The position numbers were made by a program, and so were the translations under genes. Source: Dendrolimus kikuchii (lineage: Eukaryota; Arthropoda; Insecta; Lepidoptera; Lasiocampidae). From it: a stretch of 64,000 nt of DNA. This document shows, piece after piece, positions 1-22,991 of the stretch. The stretch spans positions 9,298,501-9,362,500 of the forward strand of contig CM034409.1 of the NCBI GenBank assembly GCA_019925095.2, read 5' to 3'. The notes under the pieces are model-generated. The model saw only the letters and a program-made list of their open reading frames with translations, did no database searches and was not told where the DNA came from. Numbering within the stretch: the stretch's first letter is position 1; each line of letters begins with the position of its first letter.

Positions 1-73
1 CTTCGTTTAAAAAAACCGACTTCAAAAACTAAAAAACTAAAAAGTATAAAATAACTTATTTCTAAAGCTATTA

Positions 74-79
<6 letters not shown>

Positions 80-131
<52 letters not shown>
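80..131. repeat. (TA)n microsatellite
   Basis: About 26 TA units in one arm of the foldback element. The opposite arm has only a few TA units, so the tract expanded after the element formed. Confidence 0.95.
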
Positions 132-134
<3 letters not shown>

Positions 135-300
135 CTAAAACATCTTGAAGTCGGTGCGAAGTAAAACAAAAAAATACTATATTTTGAAAATTACTTAGCA
201 CCGACTTTAAGATGTTATAGATAATATATATTAATAATAATAGCTTTAGAAATAAGTTATTTTATACTTTAATATACTTGTTATTTAATATACAGTACAA

Positions 301-386
301 GCGATTATAGACTGTGTAACAAATCGCTGCCAGATGGGAGCGTGCCCAGAAGGCCGGCTGCATTGCCGCGCTGTATGGCGCGCTTA
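301..386 (-). pseudogene. LINE polyprotein C-terminal scrap
   Basis: The reverse strand reads AIQRGNAAGLLGTLPSGSDL, matching the extreme C-terminal motif (QRGNAAS.LGT.P) seen in many arthropod LINE open frames. The same motif occurs at 12590-12665 in this window. It is a dead fragment inside the foldback element. Confidence 0.65.
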
Positions 387-430
387 TGTGTTTTTATACT
401 TTTAGTTTTTGAAGTCGGTTTTTTTAAATA

Positions 431-924
431 AAATAGTTTATCAATGACTTCAATCTGCTATCGGTTGTCTCAATTTGCTTAGTTTCTTATATTGTAAAAT
501 TGTTGGAGGGATGGCGAGGTATTCTAAAAATGTTTGTGTAGAGCCAGTGTAATAAATGTATTTAAAAGTTTAAGTTATTATAAGTATAGTGACCAGTTGC
601 TGTCCTTTTATTACCATAAACCCTTCTGAGTTGTTGCAAGTATTAAAATCAACAACAGGAACCCTTCAGTGAGTGCGGACTGCCAAGCACTTCACCAATT
701 TGTTTTCAACCAGTTTGTTTCAATTTTTGAAATACGTAATTTAACATTCATACAATTTAATATTCACTGGTATAGGGCATAAATTACGCTTTACTGAAGG
801 TTATTAAAATAAGCCTTTGCATATAATATGCAGATACGTATTTTTTAGGTACCTACGCCTCAACGCGTATTGTATTCATTCTATAAAGACTACAAGCGTG
901 AGACCGTTTCGCACATAGTCCTTT
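431..924. other. No gene recognised
   Basis: AT-rich sequence with no coding pattern, RNA gene or repeat that I can name. Confidence 0.6.
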
Positions 925-1625
925 TTTAAGTGAAATTTCTTTAGCGTCGTTGTGATTTGGAACTCTATAAAACAAAAAACCAACACTAATTCTATCCCTG
1001 CAGAAACCGAGAAAAAATACAATTTCCTGCGGTCGGGCGGCCTGTCGTAAGAAGGACAAAACAATTCATAGCCAGGCGGTAGGGTATTTCCCGGCTGGAC
1101 GGCTACCACCCCTGGTCTAGAGTATGCCACCATAACAACCTTGAGTTATGTTCCGGCATTAGTGACCAGACTCCAGTCTCCGTTAAGAAAGCAGCAGCGC
1201 ATTTGTAGCACTTTTAGTGTTGCAAATGTCCATAGGCGATTTTAGCCGTTTTCCATCAAGTGAGCCATCTGCCTGTCTGCTGAACTCCTGCAATAAAAAA
1301 AACTAGAAAGAGATAAACACATAAATCTATATAGGACAAAGCCTTCGAGATAATGAGATACGAGTTTTACATTGTGCAACACAGATTAGAGAGTCAATAA
1401 GACCGATGATTAAACATGGTCCAATTTGGACCGAAAAAAATCAAAATAAAAAATTGAGAAAAATTGAAAGTGATACTAAAAAAGTTCATTTTGAATTATA
1501 ATATATTGCCGGATGTAGCCTAAATGAATTATATTTATATTAATAAAATTTAGAGAAGAATTATCTGTGAGTATATTCTCTGATCTTTCAGTTCTACTGC
1601 GTGTGAATTGCACACACGCCATATA
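925..1625 (-). repeat. Dispersed repeat family U, copy 1, interrupted
   Basis: Family U is a ~400-bp repeat with one end containing CAGTTCACACGCAGTAGAA and the other containing GTGTCGCTTTTTCGTTTCAT. Here it lies in reverse orientation. The part 925-989 (TTCTTTAGCGTCGTTGTGAT) and the part from 1304 on (AGAGATAAACACATAAATCT) are contiguous in other copies, but are split here by a SINE-like insertion at 990-1303. The far end is near 1590-1620 (CTACTGCGTGTGAATTGCAC). No coding capacity; class unknown. Confidence 0.7.
990..1303 (+). mobile_element. SINE-like repeat (family S) copy 1
   Basis: Family S is a ~310-bp repeat present 12 times in this window. In the sense direction it begins near ATCCGTGCAGGAACGGAGAA and ends GCTGAACTCCTGCAATAAAA followed by an A-rich tail. 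The A-rich 3' end and the lack of terminal inverted repeats suggest retroposition by a LINE, so it is SINE-like. I see no clear tRNA-type A and B boxes. This copy is inserted in a family U repeat and is therefore younger than it. Confidence 0.75.
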
Positions 1626-2329
1626 TTTTTTAATATTATAGGTATGAATTAAGGATTTATTTCCTCCGTCGAGCTTTCCACTTTTCCTCGAAAAGATGAA
1701 ACCACTCCGAAAAACAATTTCAAATACTCTGATTCGTCTTAAAATAATACATCTAATGGCATTTAAATGTAAGACACGAATTTAATGGGCCGTATCATTT
1801 CGGTGCGTTTAAGTAATCGGGCTGGAAGGGGATAAATTAGGGCGCCCCCTGGCGGCGTAACAATTTTCGGATCAAAGTGCCTCGCGAATAAAATATCAGA
1901 AATTTCAATGTTCTTGCATTATATATTCAAGAGATAATTCGTGTGTGTGTAGAGTATTTCTGCTCTCTTATTTTCAGTTGATATATTCATTAGAGCTCTG
2001 AATAATTCAGGCGTTTAAAATTCATTCGAAGGGCGTTTCGTACGTGAGGATAGTCGCTTCAATTTAGCCTAGAACCTTTATTGCTTTAAGGGTGCAGTAA
2101 GTTTTCATAGCAAGAAAATAAGCAAGAGAACCATCTTTATAATAAACTAGCTTTTAACCACGGCTTCGCTCGCGTCGATGTAAATTTTGTAGACAGACTG
2201 GAGCACCGGCCGTTAGGAGTTTCACACGTTCTCCTTAGAAATGTGAAACTTAATTTTTAATTCGACGGCGGAACTAAACGTGAGAGCAACACATGCGTGG
2301 CGATGTATTTGTTAGTGAATTATAATGGA
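1626..2329. other. No gene recognised
   Basis: AT-rich sequence. Near 2148-2170, ACTAGCTTTTAACCACGGCT resembles the reverse-oriented 3' end of a Helitron, but the rest of that element is not recognisable. Confidence 0.5.
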
Positions 2330-2343
2330 GGCTCTAATAAGAC

Positions 2344-2883
2344 ACTGGCCGGATCCCCCCCATGGGACCTGGAAGCCAGGGTCCTGGTGTCACTGTATGT
2401 GTGGCGCAAAGAGGCCCTGGCCAGGGGCACTAGACCCGCGCCTCGCGAGATCGAGGCGTGCAGGTCGGAGCTCCATCAGGTAGCCGTGGGGGTCTGGGAA
2501 GATCGCCTACGATTTGAGGCGGTGAGGCCCGTCCTGCACGATTGGATTAGACGAACTCACGGCACCCTGACGTTCAGGCTGACGCAACGGGGCATGGTTG
2601 AAGGTACCTGTATCATTTGCACACTCTCCAGGAATGTCCAGCCTGGACGGAGCAGCGCCGGGGGCTCGTCGCCCATACCGGATTTGACACCTCGCTCCCG
2701 GCCGTGGTACGCACCATGGTCGGGAGCTCCACCGGATGGGACGCCGTCTCCTCCTTCTGCGAGCAAGTCATGTTCGCGAAGGAAGAGGCGGAACGGGAGC
2801 GTGAGCGTCATTCCCTGCTCCGCTCCCGCCAAAGGAGGACGCGCCGACGCCGGAGGTCAGACAGTGACCTTCGGCCGCCGTAA
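2344..2883 (+). pseudogene. R1-clade LINE ORF2 C-terminus, broken
   Basis: Two frames are needed. The first (to about 2585) reads LEARVLVSLYVWRKEALARG and then LHDWIRRTHGTLTFRLTQ, typical of the region after the reverse transcriptase in R1-clade LINEs. The second (about 2612-2883) reads HTLQECPAWTEQRRGLVAHT and ends in the arginine-rich tail RRRRRSDSDLRPP with a stop. Between them the segment that normally holds the zinc-knuckle residues (HxxC) is shortened by a deletion that also shifts the frame. It cannot make a working protein. Confidence 0.85.
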
Positions 2884-3330
2884 GCGGGCGGCGCGGGTGG
2901 GGCCCCTAGGGGTATAAGGGTTCTCACTCACCCGTCGAGATGAGAGCGCGAGTGTTCCGCGCGAGCTTATCTCTCTTCCCGTGGGGCGCGTTACAAACCG
3001 CCCCACGCATGGATTAGACCTAGTAGTAGCCGGGGGATACGTCCCCTGGCATAGGAAGAGGCCCAGGCGTGGCTGCCAGGGCACGCGGAGTTGGGAATCC
3101 CGCATTCACGTAGCCCTGGCATAAGGCGCAGGACGGAACACCCAGGGGTTTTAGTGGGTATCCCTAACTGGGGAGTGGCAATAACGTGGCACCGGTTCTG
3201 ACCGGGCACGCTAGTGCCACCCCCGATCTGGCGAATCCCACACTCACACGGGTCGCGAATATCCCCCCAGGCTTCTGTGCCTGTCGCGACTTAGTCCTCA
3301 AACGGATTTCCCTGGCCAAAAAAAAAAAAA
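2344..3330 (+). mobile_element. 5'-truncated R1-clade LINE with 14-bp target duplication
   Basis: The insertion is bounded by an exact direct repeat GGCTCTAATAAGAC at 2330-2343 and 3331-3344. It ends in 13 A residues (3318-3330) and holds the last part of an R1-like open frame (2344-2883) followed by about 435 bp of GC-rich 3' UTR. A 14-bp duplication is the length R1 makes in 28S rDNA; this site is not rDNA. It is truncated at the 5' end and much more GC-rich than its surroundings. Confidence 0.85.
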
Positions 3331-3344
3331 GGCTCTAATAAGAC

Positions 3345-3835
3345 CGCATTCAGAAGGCCCTCTCTTCGGCTGTATTCGTATATCCCTCGGGAACAGTACT
3401 TTTTTGGAAAAGAGATACCCTATTTCTTTTTAAACCCCTTGTAGGAAATGAAAGGAAAAGAAGGACTAACTTGGCTTCTTATTTTCTTTGGTATAGGTCG
3501 CTGAACTACTTCGTTGAGGTCGTTGTTTGTTTCAACACTTTATAAACTCACGTTTTCACAAGGAGTGTTTTGATAGAGAGATTTTGATAATTATTACACA
3601 TGATGCTGCGACACGTCCGTTCCTAGAGGTTAGTTGGGGCAGGGTGAGGAGGGGGGGCGGGATGGAATGACTGGGATTGGATAATGCGTTTAAGAATGAA
3701 CGGGGATGACTAAATCAGAGAGAAAGAGTGAATATATAGAATGCCTTCAAATAAATGAGATGAATTACGGTAGATGGCGTTAAAACCGCTGACAACGTGG
3801 ATGCAAAATTTTATAAGGTTCTATTACGTAGTGCT
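3345..3835. other. No gene recognised
   Basis: Mostly AT-rich. A short G-rich run (about 3636-3662) stands out. No coding pattern. Confidence 0.5.
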
Positions 3836-4165
3836 CGAAAGCGTCAAAAATAAAAAAATATGTGTGTGTGCAGTTCACACGCAGTAGAAATGTGATAATA
3901 TATTTGTGTAGTAACATATACTGTGTGTAGTTATATATTTAATAAGCTTTAAAACACGAAATTTGAAGTATTAACGAAAAACTTCCAAACATTTCCAACT
4001 CTATCGATATGAGCATAATGTTTAAATTATTAAATGTAATGTATTCTATCTCATTCTCAGGCTTAGTCCTATAGATTTATGAGTTTATCTCTTTCTAGTG
4101 TCGCTTTTTCGTTTCATCGAGTTTCAAATCACAATGATTCAAAAGAAGTTTCATTTCAACAAATT
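3836..4165 (+). repeat. Dispersed repeat family U, copy 2
   Basis: Forward orientation, almost uninterrupted: GCAGTTCACACGCAGTAGAA near 3870, then GAAGTATTAACGAAAAACTT near 3965 and GTGTCGCTTTTTCGTTTCAT near 4101. It can serve as the reference copy for the interrupted ones. Confidence 0.75.
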
Positions 4166-4566
4166 CATTAATATACGCATTTATACTCGTACAATAATCT
4201 AGGAGGCTTCGGCGTTTCGACAAGGTTTCAGTTGATCTGCCTGTAGACCAACATCCTGTTGCGTTATTATTTACTTGCGCGGTCTATAGAAACGTAGCAA
4301 ACCTTACAGTTATTTGCATTGTGAATAATAAAGTGCTTAACGACAGTGACGTTCGTAATAGGCACGATGATATGAATCTGAAACTTTTCGTACATTGTGC
4401 TCGTTCAAACTTCGAACTCAAAAACATTTAATCACCTAACTTCATGATAATGTCACACACACCGGCGTAAACTTCAGTCTATTGTTTCCAACATTGTCTT
4501 TGAACAAGAGTAAGTTCAAAACGATAATTAGAATTTTAAAGTGTATTCTAATTTAGAATATAATAA
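4166..4566. other. No gene recognised
   Basis: AT-rich sequence with no recognisable feature. I looked here for the missing first Beat exon (signal peptide followed by a splice donor leaving one codon base) and found no convincing candidate. Confidence 0.5.
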
Positions 4567-4722
4567 TTTTTTTTTTATTATTTTTTTTATTGCAGGAGTA
4601 AGGCAGACAGGCAGACGGCCCATTTTATGGAAAGCGGTTACCAACGCCTATAGACATTTGCAACACCAAAGGTGCTACAAATGCGCTGCTGCTCTCTTAA
4701 GGGAGACTGGAACCTGGTCATA
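4567..4722 (-). mobile_element. SINE-like repeat (family S) copy 2, partial
   Basis: The 3' half of the family with its A-rich tail read as T on this strand (TTTTTTTTATTGCAGGAGTA). It stops after GGAGACTGGAACCTGGTCAT, so the sense-strand 5' half is missing. Confidence 0.75.
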
Positions 4723-4987
4723 AATTTTTATGATAACTTGCTGTCTACTCTCAAAAATTATTTACAGTAGGTCAATGGACAAATTAAAGCTATCATGGAT
4801 AGAACGTTAAGCCACATCAATTTGCTACCATATCGGCAAAACAAATCTTAACTTTAATTTTAATTATATTTGAAAGACTAGAGTCGCATTTTACAATTGA
4901 ACTACCGTCATTATCAAAGTGACATAATATTAATCAAGGATAGTCCGAAATAGATCACCTTTTATCCAAAAGACAGTCCACTTTAAA

Positions 4988-5330
4988 TACTAGCTTTTGC
5001 CCACAGCTTCGACCACATCTATTTTTATTCGGTCTAAATAAGGAATATTATATACTATGTGCATATATATATTGTGTGTGTGATTAAGAACGTTAAACAA
5101 TAATAATAATCCGATTTACCTCTTTACATTTTTTTATTTTTTACCAAAAACCTAAATAATATGAATTTTCACATCCCTAACGTAAGGAATCACGGGATGA
5201 CCAACTAAATTTTCATCCCATATTTCATTCTCCTCAATTTGGATTATAAAGCGAATAGCAGTTTCAAGAATGCAATCATATCTCCTTGCCAAATTTCATC
5301 AAAATCCAGTCAAATGACTGTGACCACCTC
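4988..5330 (-). mobile_element. Degraded Helitron-like repeat
   Basis: ACTAGCTTTTGCCCACAGCT at about 4990 is the reverse-oriented 3' end (CTAG). Further right, TTGCCAAATTTCATCAAAAT corresponds to the widely shared internal motif of lepidopteran Helitrons (ATTTTGATGAAATTTGGCAA). The middle is heavily mutated. Confidence 0.5.
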
Positions 5331-5508
5331 TAATGTTTGTTTTGATTCCAATTTCACTATGCCTAGTTGATAGACTTTACGAAAAATTACTGTGACATAG
5401 ATAAACAGTGACCAATGAATGTAAGGGTGCCTTTTTTGCTAAAATAGCAACCCAAATCTTTATGTGATTTATGTGATTCAATTTTTAACATTTCCTCTTT
5501 GTCGACAG

Positions 5509-16695
<11,187 letters not shown>

Positions 16696-18267
16696 TGTTC
16701 TAATTCCAAGTATACAATTTAGTTACATTCTGTCATAATAGTAACTGTTTTAGTTATGCGTTTGATGATTGAGATAAGATTGGAAATAACAATTAGTTTT
16801 GAACGCTTAATAATAATTCAACTAAAGAAAACAGGTAAAGAGAAAACAATTTGAACTATTTGTTTTAGTATTTATATGGTTCTTTATTCTTATAATCTAA
16901 TACTTCCTGCTCTCTTCGTATCTTATATGCCTCTGTATTCGTGTATATCACTCTAATGGCCCTAGCAGAAGACATGCGCTGGCTTAGTTAACCAGCAATC
17001 TGCTGAACTAGGACCAATATAGTAAGTACTTCTTTTGTTTATTGGAACGTTGTTCCTTATCGCACGTTACTCGGCGGATAGGAGCTACACGAACAAAATG
17101 TAACTGAGAAGAAAAATGCTGACCACTGTATATTATTTTACAATTTCGAATTTTAATGCGATGAATTAAGGTCTAAATAAAATAATATCCATCGGTGTAT
17201 AATATACGCTGTTTTGAAATTAGAAGGTCTTGTAATGGCTCTAATTACTGTATAATTTCTTTGATGGTCTTCGAAACATAGTTCCAACAGGTGTCCTAAA
17301 TACACCTCATTAGTTATTTTATATCTAAGTACATTTTACGATGTATTTTTATTTATTTCTTATGTTATAGTATAGAGCGTTGCAATTCTAGTTCAAATAA
17401 ATCTTTCTTTCTTTCAAAAATAGCGTTACACAATGCTTACAGAATATTGAATAAAAACAGCAGTTCAGAATATAACATAGTACTTTCAGCAAACGAGATA
17501 TGCGCTTAGATTACTACAGTTCTGGAATTGTATCCGACACAAGGTTGATTTTCAAATGTCAACCTTCCTTGTCTATACTTTTTTTTTATTAAGTATCTAC
17601 ATTTACTTTACTTCATTCTTGCACATACAATCAACAAAGTTCGTCCTTGATCAGTTCTCTAACATTTTGTTTTGATCGGCTCAAAGTTTCAACATTCGCG
17701 CCAAATTTCACACAGACCAATCAGGACGTTTCTGAAATGTATAAACATTTACTCGTGATTAGATGCAATATGCACTTTGCTGATTGACGACGCTCTTTTT
17801 CTTTTGTATTCTGCTCTCGCTTTGTTTACGGACTTCGATTTTATTGCCTCCTTTTAAACCAAAAACAGATAACAATAAAACCCCGCCCCTTAAAACTGAT
17901 GTTTTACTTGTGTGCGCGTGCTTACGTTGTCAACGAAAGTTCTTACCACCCCATTTTAGTCTTATGACTGGTTCACCGCCTGTTTTGCTGATTGTACGTA
18001 ATCTGACACGCACTGATTTGATTTTTTTAATGCTCCATCAAACGCAAAACTAATACTTACAGTTAAATTATACATAATATTCGTTTCAGGGTTAAAAGCA
18101 ATTTGGATTGTTAATGTTAAATTGTACATTTAATTAAGTTAATGATAGTTAATTGAAATAAGATTTCTCTAATTAACTCGCTTTATAAAAAATCGAAAAT
18201 GCTAACATAACACATCTGTATAGTTTTGGTCGATCCGAACATATCGTCACGTCAGTTTTAAGAAAAA
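16696..18267. other. Region downstream of Beat-like gene; possible polyadenylation signal
   Basis: AATAAA at 17396-17401 is a possible 3' processing signal about 700 bp after the stop. The 89-residue open frame at 17784-18053 starts at TTG and has no recognisable pattern, so it is not called. Confidence 0.4.
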
Positions 18268-19153
18268 TACAGTGAAAACTCTATATAACGACACGGAAGG
18301 GACTGTTTATTTTATGGCGTTGTAGAGAATTGTCATTAATTGGAGAGGAGTCTGTTATTTTTGTTTGATGTCTTTTGCTGCACCAGTAATTTTGTTGTAT
18401 TTTTTACTTATTTTATTCATATCTTGGGATATTGAGGCATCTTGGTGATAAAGGAAGTACTTAGAAATTTCAATGTTTCGGAATTTCTTAGAAATTTCGG
18501 TATGCATGATGCCAACAGTCGAGTTTATTATAGGCTAGGATAATAAAGCGATAATACAACGTATACATTACAAGCGATAAAACAAACACAGCTGCGCAGT
18601 TTTTGCTTAAATGGTACTTTTTATTACTTAATTATTGCCGTTATTGAGAGTGAGTGTAATGTTATATAGAATGTATCATTTTATGAAAGACAAGCTTTTT
18701 TTTTGAGGCGGGGGAAATGTATTTTGCACACTACCGGGTCCTTTGTTAGGGATTAGACCAAAGCGATGAGAGGTGAAGCCACTGAAGATAACGCAGCCAC
18801 CAGAGTCAATCGTCGGCATGTGTGGAGACTCGCCAAGGTACCTCCCTCTGTGTGGAGAGGTAACCCATAGGCTCCACTAAAACCACTCTCCTCCGCTGTG
18901 CCCCACACTTATCGCAGGAAGAACATGAGAACGTAGTTACGCCCACTCTGATCCTAGCGCATCAGTGCTTGAGAATGCCCCGAGAAGTAGTGCAAACTCA
19001 CTTCGTCAACAAGGGGATGACTCCTCCGCTCTCTAGATGCTGAAGGGCCCCCCTGCAGCGGTATGAAAGCTAAACCAATCAAAGCCAAGTGATTTCGACG
19101 CTTAAAGGAGTTTGTCGTTAAATCGAGTGACGTTACATGGAGTTTACACTGTA
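18268..19153. mobile_element. Tc1/pogo-like non-autonomous element with nested insert
   Basis: Left end TACAGTGAAAACTCTATATA and the reverse complement of the right end TACAGTGTAAACTCCATGTA form imperfect inverted repeats starting at TA. The middle (about 18695-19075) is GC-richer and begins TTTTTTTTGAGGCGGGGGAA, an opening seen in a common lepidopteran repeat, so it is probably a second element inserted inside. No transposase. Confidence 0.65.
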
Positions 19154-20325
19154 TTACCAGATCATTACTAAAGCTAGAAGAATTAACAATATTGTGAAGT
19201 AAATTATCAAACATTCTCACACTGTAATAGCAAACTTAGTACATAATAAACAACATCAATTAAGATAGTGTTTTTTTAATGTAAAGAATTTGTATTTATA
19301 ATTTGTAGATTGGTAAATATAACGTCATCGCTATATCTCAGTGGAATACTTAAACTGGTTATTACCAACCAGTACATGCTAAGTTAGGATCTACTTAACG
19401 CCCAATTTCATTTAAGATGACTTATAACGGTATATGTATTTTTTTGTCTTTCACTGGTGGTCTTATCAACATCATCCATCATGACATCCATCCAACATTT
19501 ATTGGGACTACTCCTTTTACCGGGCACGGGTGGAAACATCATGACTTGGAATTAATTTATAGGACGTTATCGTACCAACGTAGGCGATTCACAATTTATC
19601 TACTATGTCAAGAACAGGAAGGCTACCACGGATACGAAACTTTCTAACTCCCACACAACACAACTAAACGCAATATCTGCTTGTGTCGCCCAAATACAGG
19701 CTAGACTTTACTACCTTGCGAAAGAACAGCTCGGATCGATCAAATGAAATGATATGGACGAAATTTATATTATCTTTCCCGTAACGTAAATTGATTTTGC
19801 TAGAATAAATTATTAACGGTCAATAATTTATGTCTTAATTTTTTTCTGCCAAATTACCGCTGCATACATTAGCAGATTGCTAATGGACCTTTTACTTGAC
19901 ATAGTCACGAATTCTCGTTGTACTATTTTACTTAAGGCTTTTTCTCTTTTATTGAATTAATAATATCTGCAAAGTATTAAAGTTTTCTAGATACTGCTAT
20001 TGTTTTCTAACTATAGTCTTAAGGGGTTATAGGTAGATTACAAGGTTATAGGAACCAGCCGCAAACGCTTAAGGAAATACTGAATGTTCTTTATTTTATT
20101 AGTTTAAAATTTATGGTATACTTAATCACTATGATTTATCTTAAAGTAATATTATTACTTAAATCCAATGACATTTACAACAGGAACTGTTCTTGTTATT
20201 CGATCATACTGTAGATGACTAATTCAGCTTTGTTCAGAGCGCTACCTAAATAACCTCAGAATTATTCACATTCGGCACGTCTCAAGTTCACATACTTACG
20301 TAGCACATTCAATAAGAACTATGCA
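19154..20325. other. No gene recognised
   Basis: AT-rich sequence; no coding pattern or repeat identified. Confidence 0.55.
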
Positions 20326-20569
20326 TCTATACTAATATTATAAAGCTGAAGAATTTGTTTGTTTGTTTGTTTAAACGCGCTAATCTCAGGAACTACTGGT
20401 CTGATTTGAAAAAAATTTTCAGTGTTGGATAGCCCATTTACCGAGGAAGGCTATAGGCTATATATCATCACGCTAAGATCAATAGGAGCGGAGCACCAAT
20501 GAAGAATGTTTTAAAATCGGAGGGTTTCGAAAGCAAATTCCACGCGGACGACGTCGCGGGGACAGCTAG
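20326..20569 (+). mobile_element. Non-autonomous Helitron
   Basis: Begins TCTATACTAATATTATAAAG and ends ACGTCGCGGGGACAGCTAG before T. It shares GGCTATAGGCTATATATCAT with related lepidopteran Helitrons. Complete at both ends. Confidence 0.85.
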
Positions 20570-21534
20570 TTTTTTATAAAAATATTCACTATGCTTTTCG
20601 AATACCCTCTAAAATGCTCTACGATAGACGAATGTTGCTCAGTGCTGCCGATATTGTATGGACTTGTTGTAATGTAATCCTTCAACTATCTAAGTGAGAC
20701 CAAAATCAGAGAACTATTTATATCTGATACCATTGTCTTGTGTAGTTGTGAATAATATTTAAATATGCAATCACTGTCAACACATAAAAGCTTAACTGCT
20801 CGTTCTCTCTGAACAAGGCGTTAGCCCTACCCTATATTGATAAATGTTCCGATTTCATGAATAGTCTACCATAATGTTAACATAGACTGATTATATAGAA
20901 TTTAAACGCTGTAAATACGATTCAATGACGTTGTAAATCTACATAAAAGTTAAGATTAGACTGTATAAAGTTGTAAACGATTGTTCATAAATTTTAAAGC
21001 AATTCTCTAAAGAGTTGACCTTTCTGTGTCTACATTTTTACTTGTATTTCCTGAATTTATTAATTTGTTGAATACCTGTATATTACGTATTTTTTTTTAT
21101 CTGTATTTATGATGCCATATAGGTACATTGATGGCCGGTTCCTCTATCTTACTAATCATTAACTTACCTTATAATGGATTGAATTTTGAAATTACTTCTG
21201 ATCAGCTTGCGTCAAATTTTAACCGATTGTAAGGATATAGGAACCGGCTATGAGTGAATATTTATAAGAACTTAAGCATCGTGATTGAACAATGTAATTT
21301 CAATACAAATTCGGCCGAAAATTTACGAGATAGTTTGTGTCAAAGTTCATCAGTAATGATGCGAGGTCCTAGTTTTTTGAACAATAAATTTAAGACACTA
21401 GAATACAAAACTAAAGCTAATAACATAATATGAAATTAGAGTCAGTTTCCAGGTACTTAATTTTGTTCTTTCTATCGTGCAAGCCTCTGGCATCATTTAT
21501 TCTTATTCAAGCGGGTGATTTCCACAACTCGATG
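20570..21534. other. No gene recognised
   Basis: AT-rich sequence with no recognisable feature. Confidence 0.55.
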
Positions 21535-21890
21535 AAGAAACACTTATTTTGCGTACGAGGGTGGATGAGGGTTACTCCATTCAGCCCAGCTCCTCCAGGA
21601 AGTCCACCCACTCCTTAACGTTCTCGAAAATTTCTCGGAGGCTACTTGGGGCATTCAGCATACTTCGCTCTCTATTGACGCAACCCTCTTCAGTCTAGCA
21701 GAACATGGGCGGCTATTTCTTCTGCCTCCAAACAAGCTGTGTACAGGGGCTGTCAGTAATAGCTATATTAGAAAGATGCCCGTTAAAATTGCCATGTCCA
21801 GTAGCTACACTAATAACTAGTCTGAATGGAATCGCATGAGCTTTAGAATCGTCCTGGAGAAACGCAAGTTGGCTCGGGGCATTACCAACT
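21535..21890 (-). pseudogene. LINE RNase H / C-terminal domain remnant
   Basis: The reverse strand reads TGHGNFNGHLSNIAITDS in one frame and, after a shift and stops, SLREIFENVKEWVDFLEELG. The GHG.FN.HL motif and the following tail are typical of the RNase H and C-terminal part of Jockey/I-type LINE proteins. Degenerate. Confidence 0.7.
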
Positions 21891-21892
21891 TG

Positions 21893-22207
21893 GATTTTTT
21901 TTATTGTATGAGTTCAACAGTCAGGCAGACGACCCACCTGATGGAAAGCGATTATCATCGCCTATGAACATTTGTAACACCAAAGGTACTGCTCCCAATG
22001 TGCTGCCCCTCTCTAAAGGGAGACAGGAAACTGACCACAAATGCTGGAACATAACTCAAGGTTGTTATGGCGGCCTACTCTAGACTAGGGGTGCCAGCCA
22101 TCCAGACGGGCAAACACCCTACCACCTGGCTATGGGTTGTTTTGTCGCCTCTTACAACAGACCGCCTGACCACAGGAAATTTTATTCTTTCTCCGTTCCT
22201 GAACGGT
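21893..22207 (-). mobile_element. SINE-like repeat (family S) copy 3
   Basis: Nearly full length but more diverged than other copies (TTTTATTGTATGAGTTCAAC to TCTCCGTTCCTGAACGG). It directly abuts the LINE remnant on its left. Confidence 0.8.
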
Positions 22208-22991
22208 TTCCTACAGTTCCTACACCGACGGACGGATGGTTTGTTTGCATTCCTCCAGTTTGTCCTAATGTTGATAACCTAGTGCCCTTGTCCTTTGGTT
22301 TTTCCAAAATACATATTTTTGTTAATTTCGAAATTAAAGCCAACTAACTACCTACTCATTTTTAATAATGAATTTAGTGTTTTCGTAAATTTACTAATTG
22401 TAATTTTTTACGTTATTTTCTACTGTGGCTGTGTTTACAATAACTTACTGAGCTTTATTGTTATATTTTAAAAAAAGATTTATTTAATTTAATTTGTATT
22501 TCTAAAAGAATTGATGGTGCATTTAAATAATTATATTGTATAGGATAGTTAAATGTTATAAATAGTTCATTAATATTAATATTATAACTATTATATTAAT
22601 TTTATTATGGGTGTTCGTCGAATTATAGAAATATTACCATGTTATTTATATCAGTTATGTCAATAAATAAGTTTTAAGCACACTTATTTAAAGAAACAAT
22701 AAGTGCGATGAAGATTTTGTTATAAAAATAAATTAGTTCAAATAATAAAACAACATTTATTTTTTACCTATGACCAAACCAAAATGCACAATTACACAAT
22801 GTATATTTGCAACACTTTATTTGTAAACAATAGGCGGACTAATCGCCTATCGGTCTCTTACAAACAGATAAGTTTGTATCAAAGGCCTGAAGGGCTAATT
22901 TTTGAGTCCGCGCTATAAAAGAAGTTTCACAGAAAATGAAGGAACTAAAAGTGGCAGCTACGCTATTTAATAGAATTTAGTTCGTGATAAT
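22208..22991. other. No gene recognised
   Basis: AT-rich sequence without recognisable features. Confidence 0.6.

Larger units (their letters stand above)
5..430. mobile_element. Foldback/MITE-like element with long terminal inverted repeats
   Basis: The left end (5-35, containing AAAAAAACCGACTTCAAAAA) is the reverse complement of the right end (about 391-430, TTTTTGAAGTCGGTTTTTTT). Two inner inverted pairs also exist: about 36-80 with 222-272, and about 131-168 with 193-225 (CATCTTGAAGTCGGTGC against GCACCGACTTTAAGATG). The whole can fold into a long hairpin with a TA microsatellite in one arm. It also holds a LINE coding scrap at 301-386. Superfamily is not assigned. Confidence 0.65.

Noticed and set aside
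17784..18053. 89-codon frame with hydrophobic start, possible secreted protein
   Set aside because: It starts at TTG rather than ATG, has no recognised motif and there is no splice or codon evidence.
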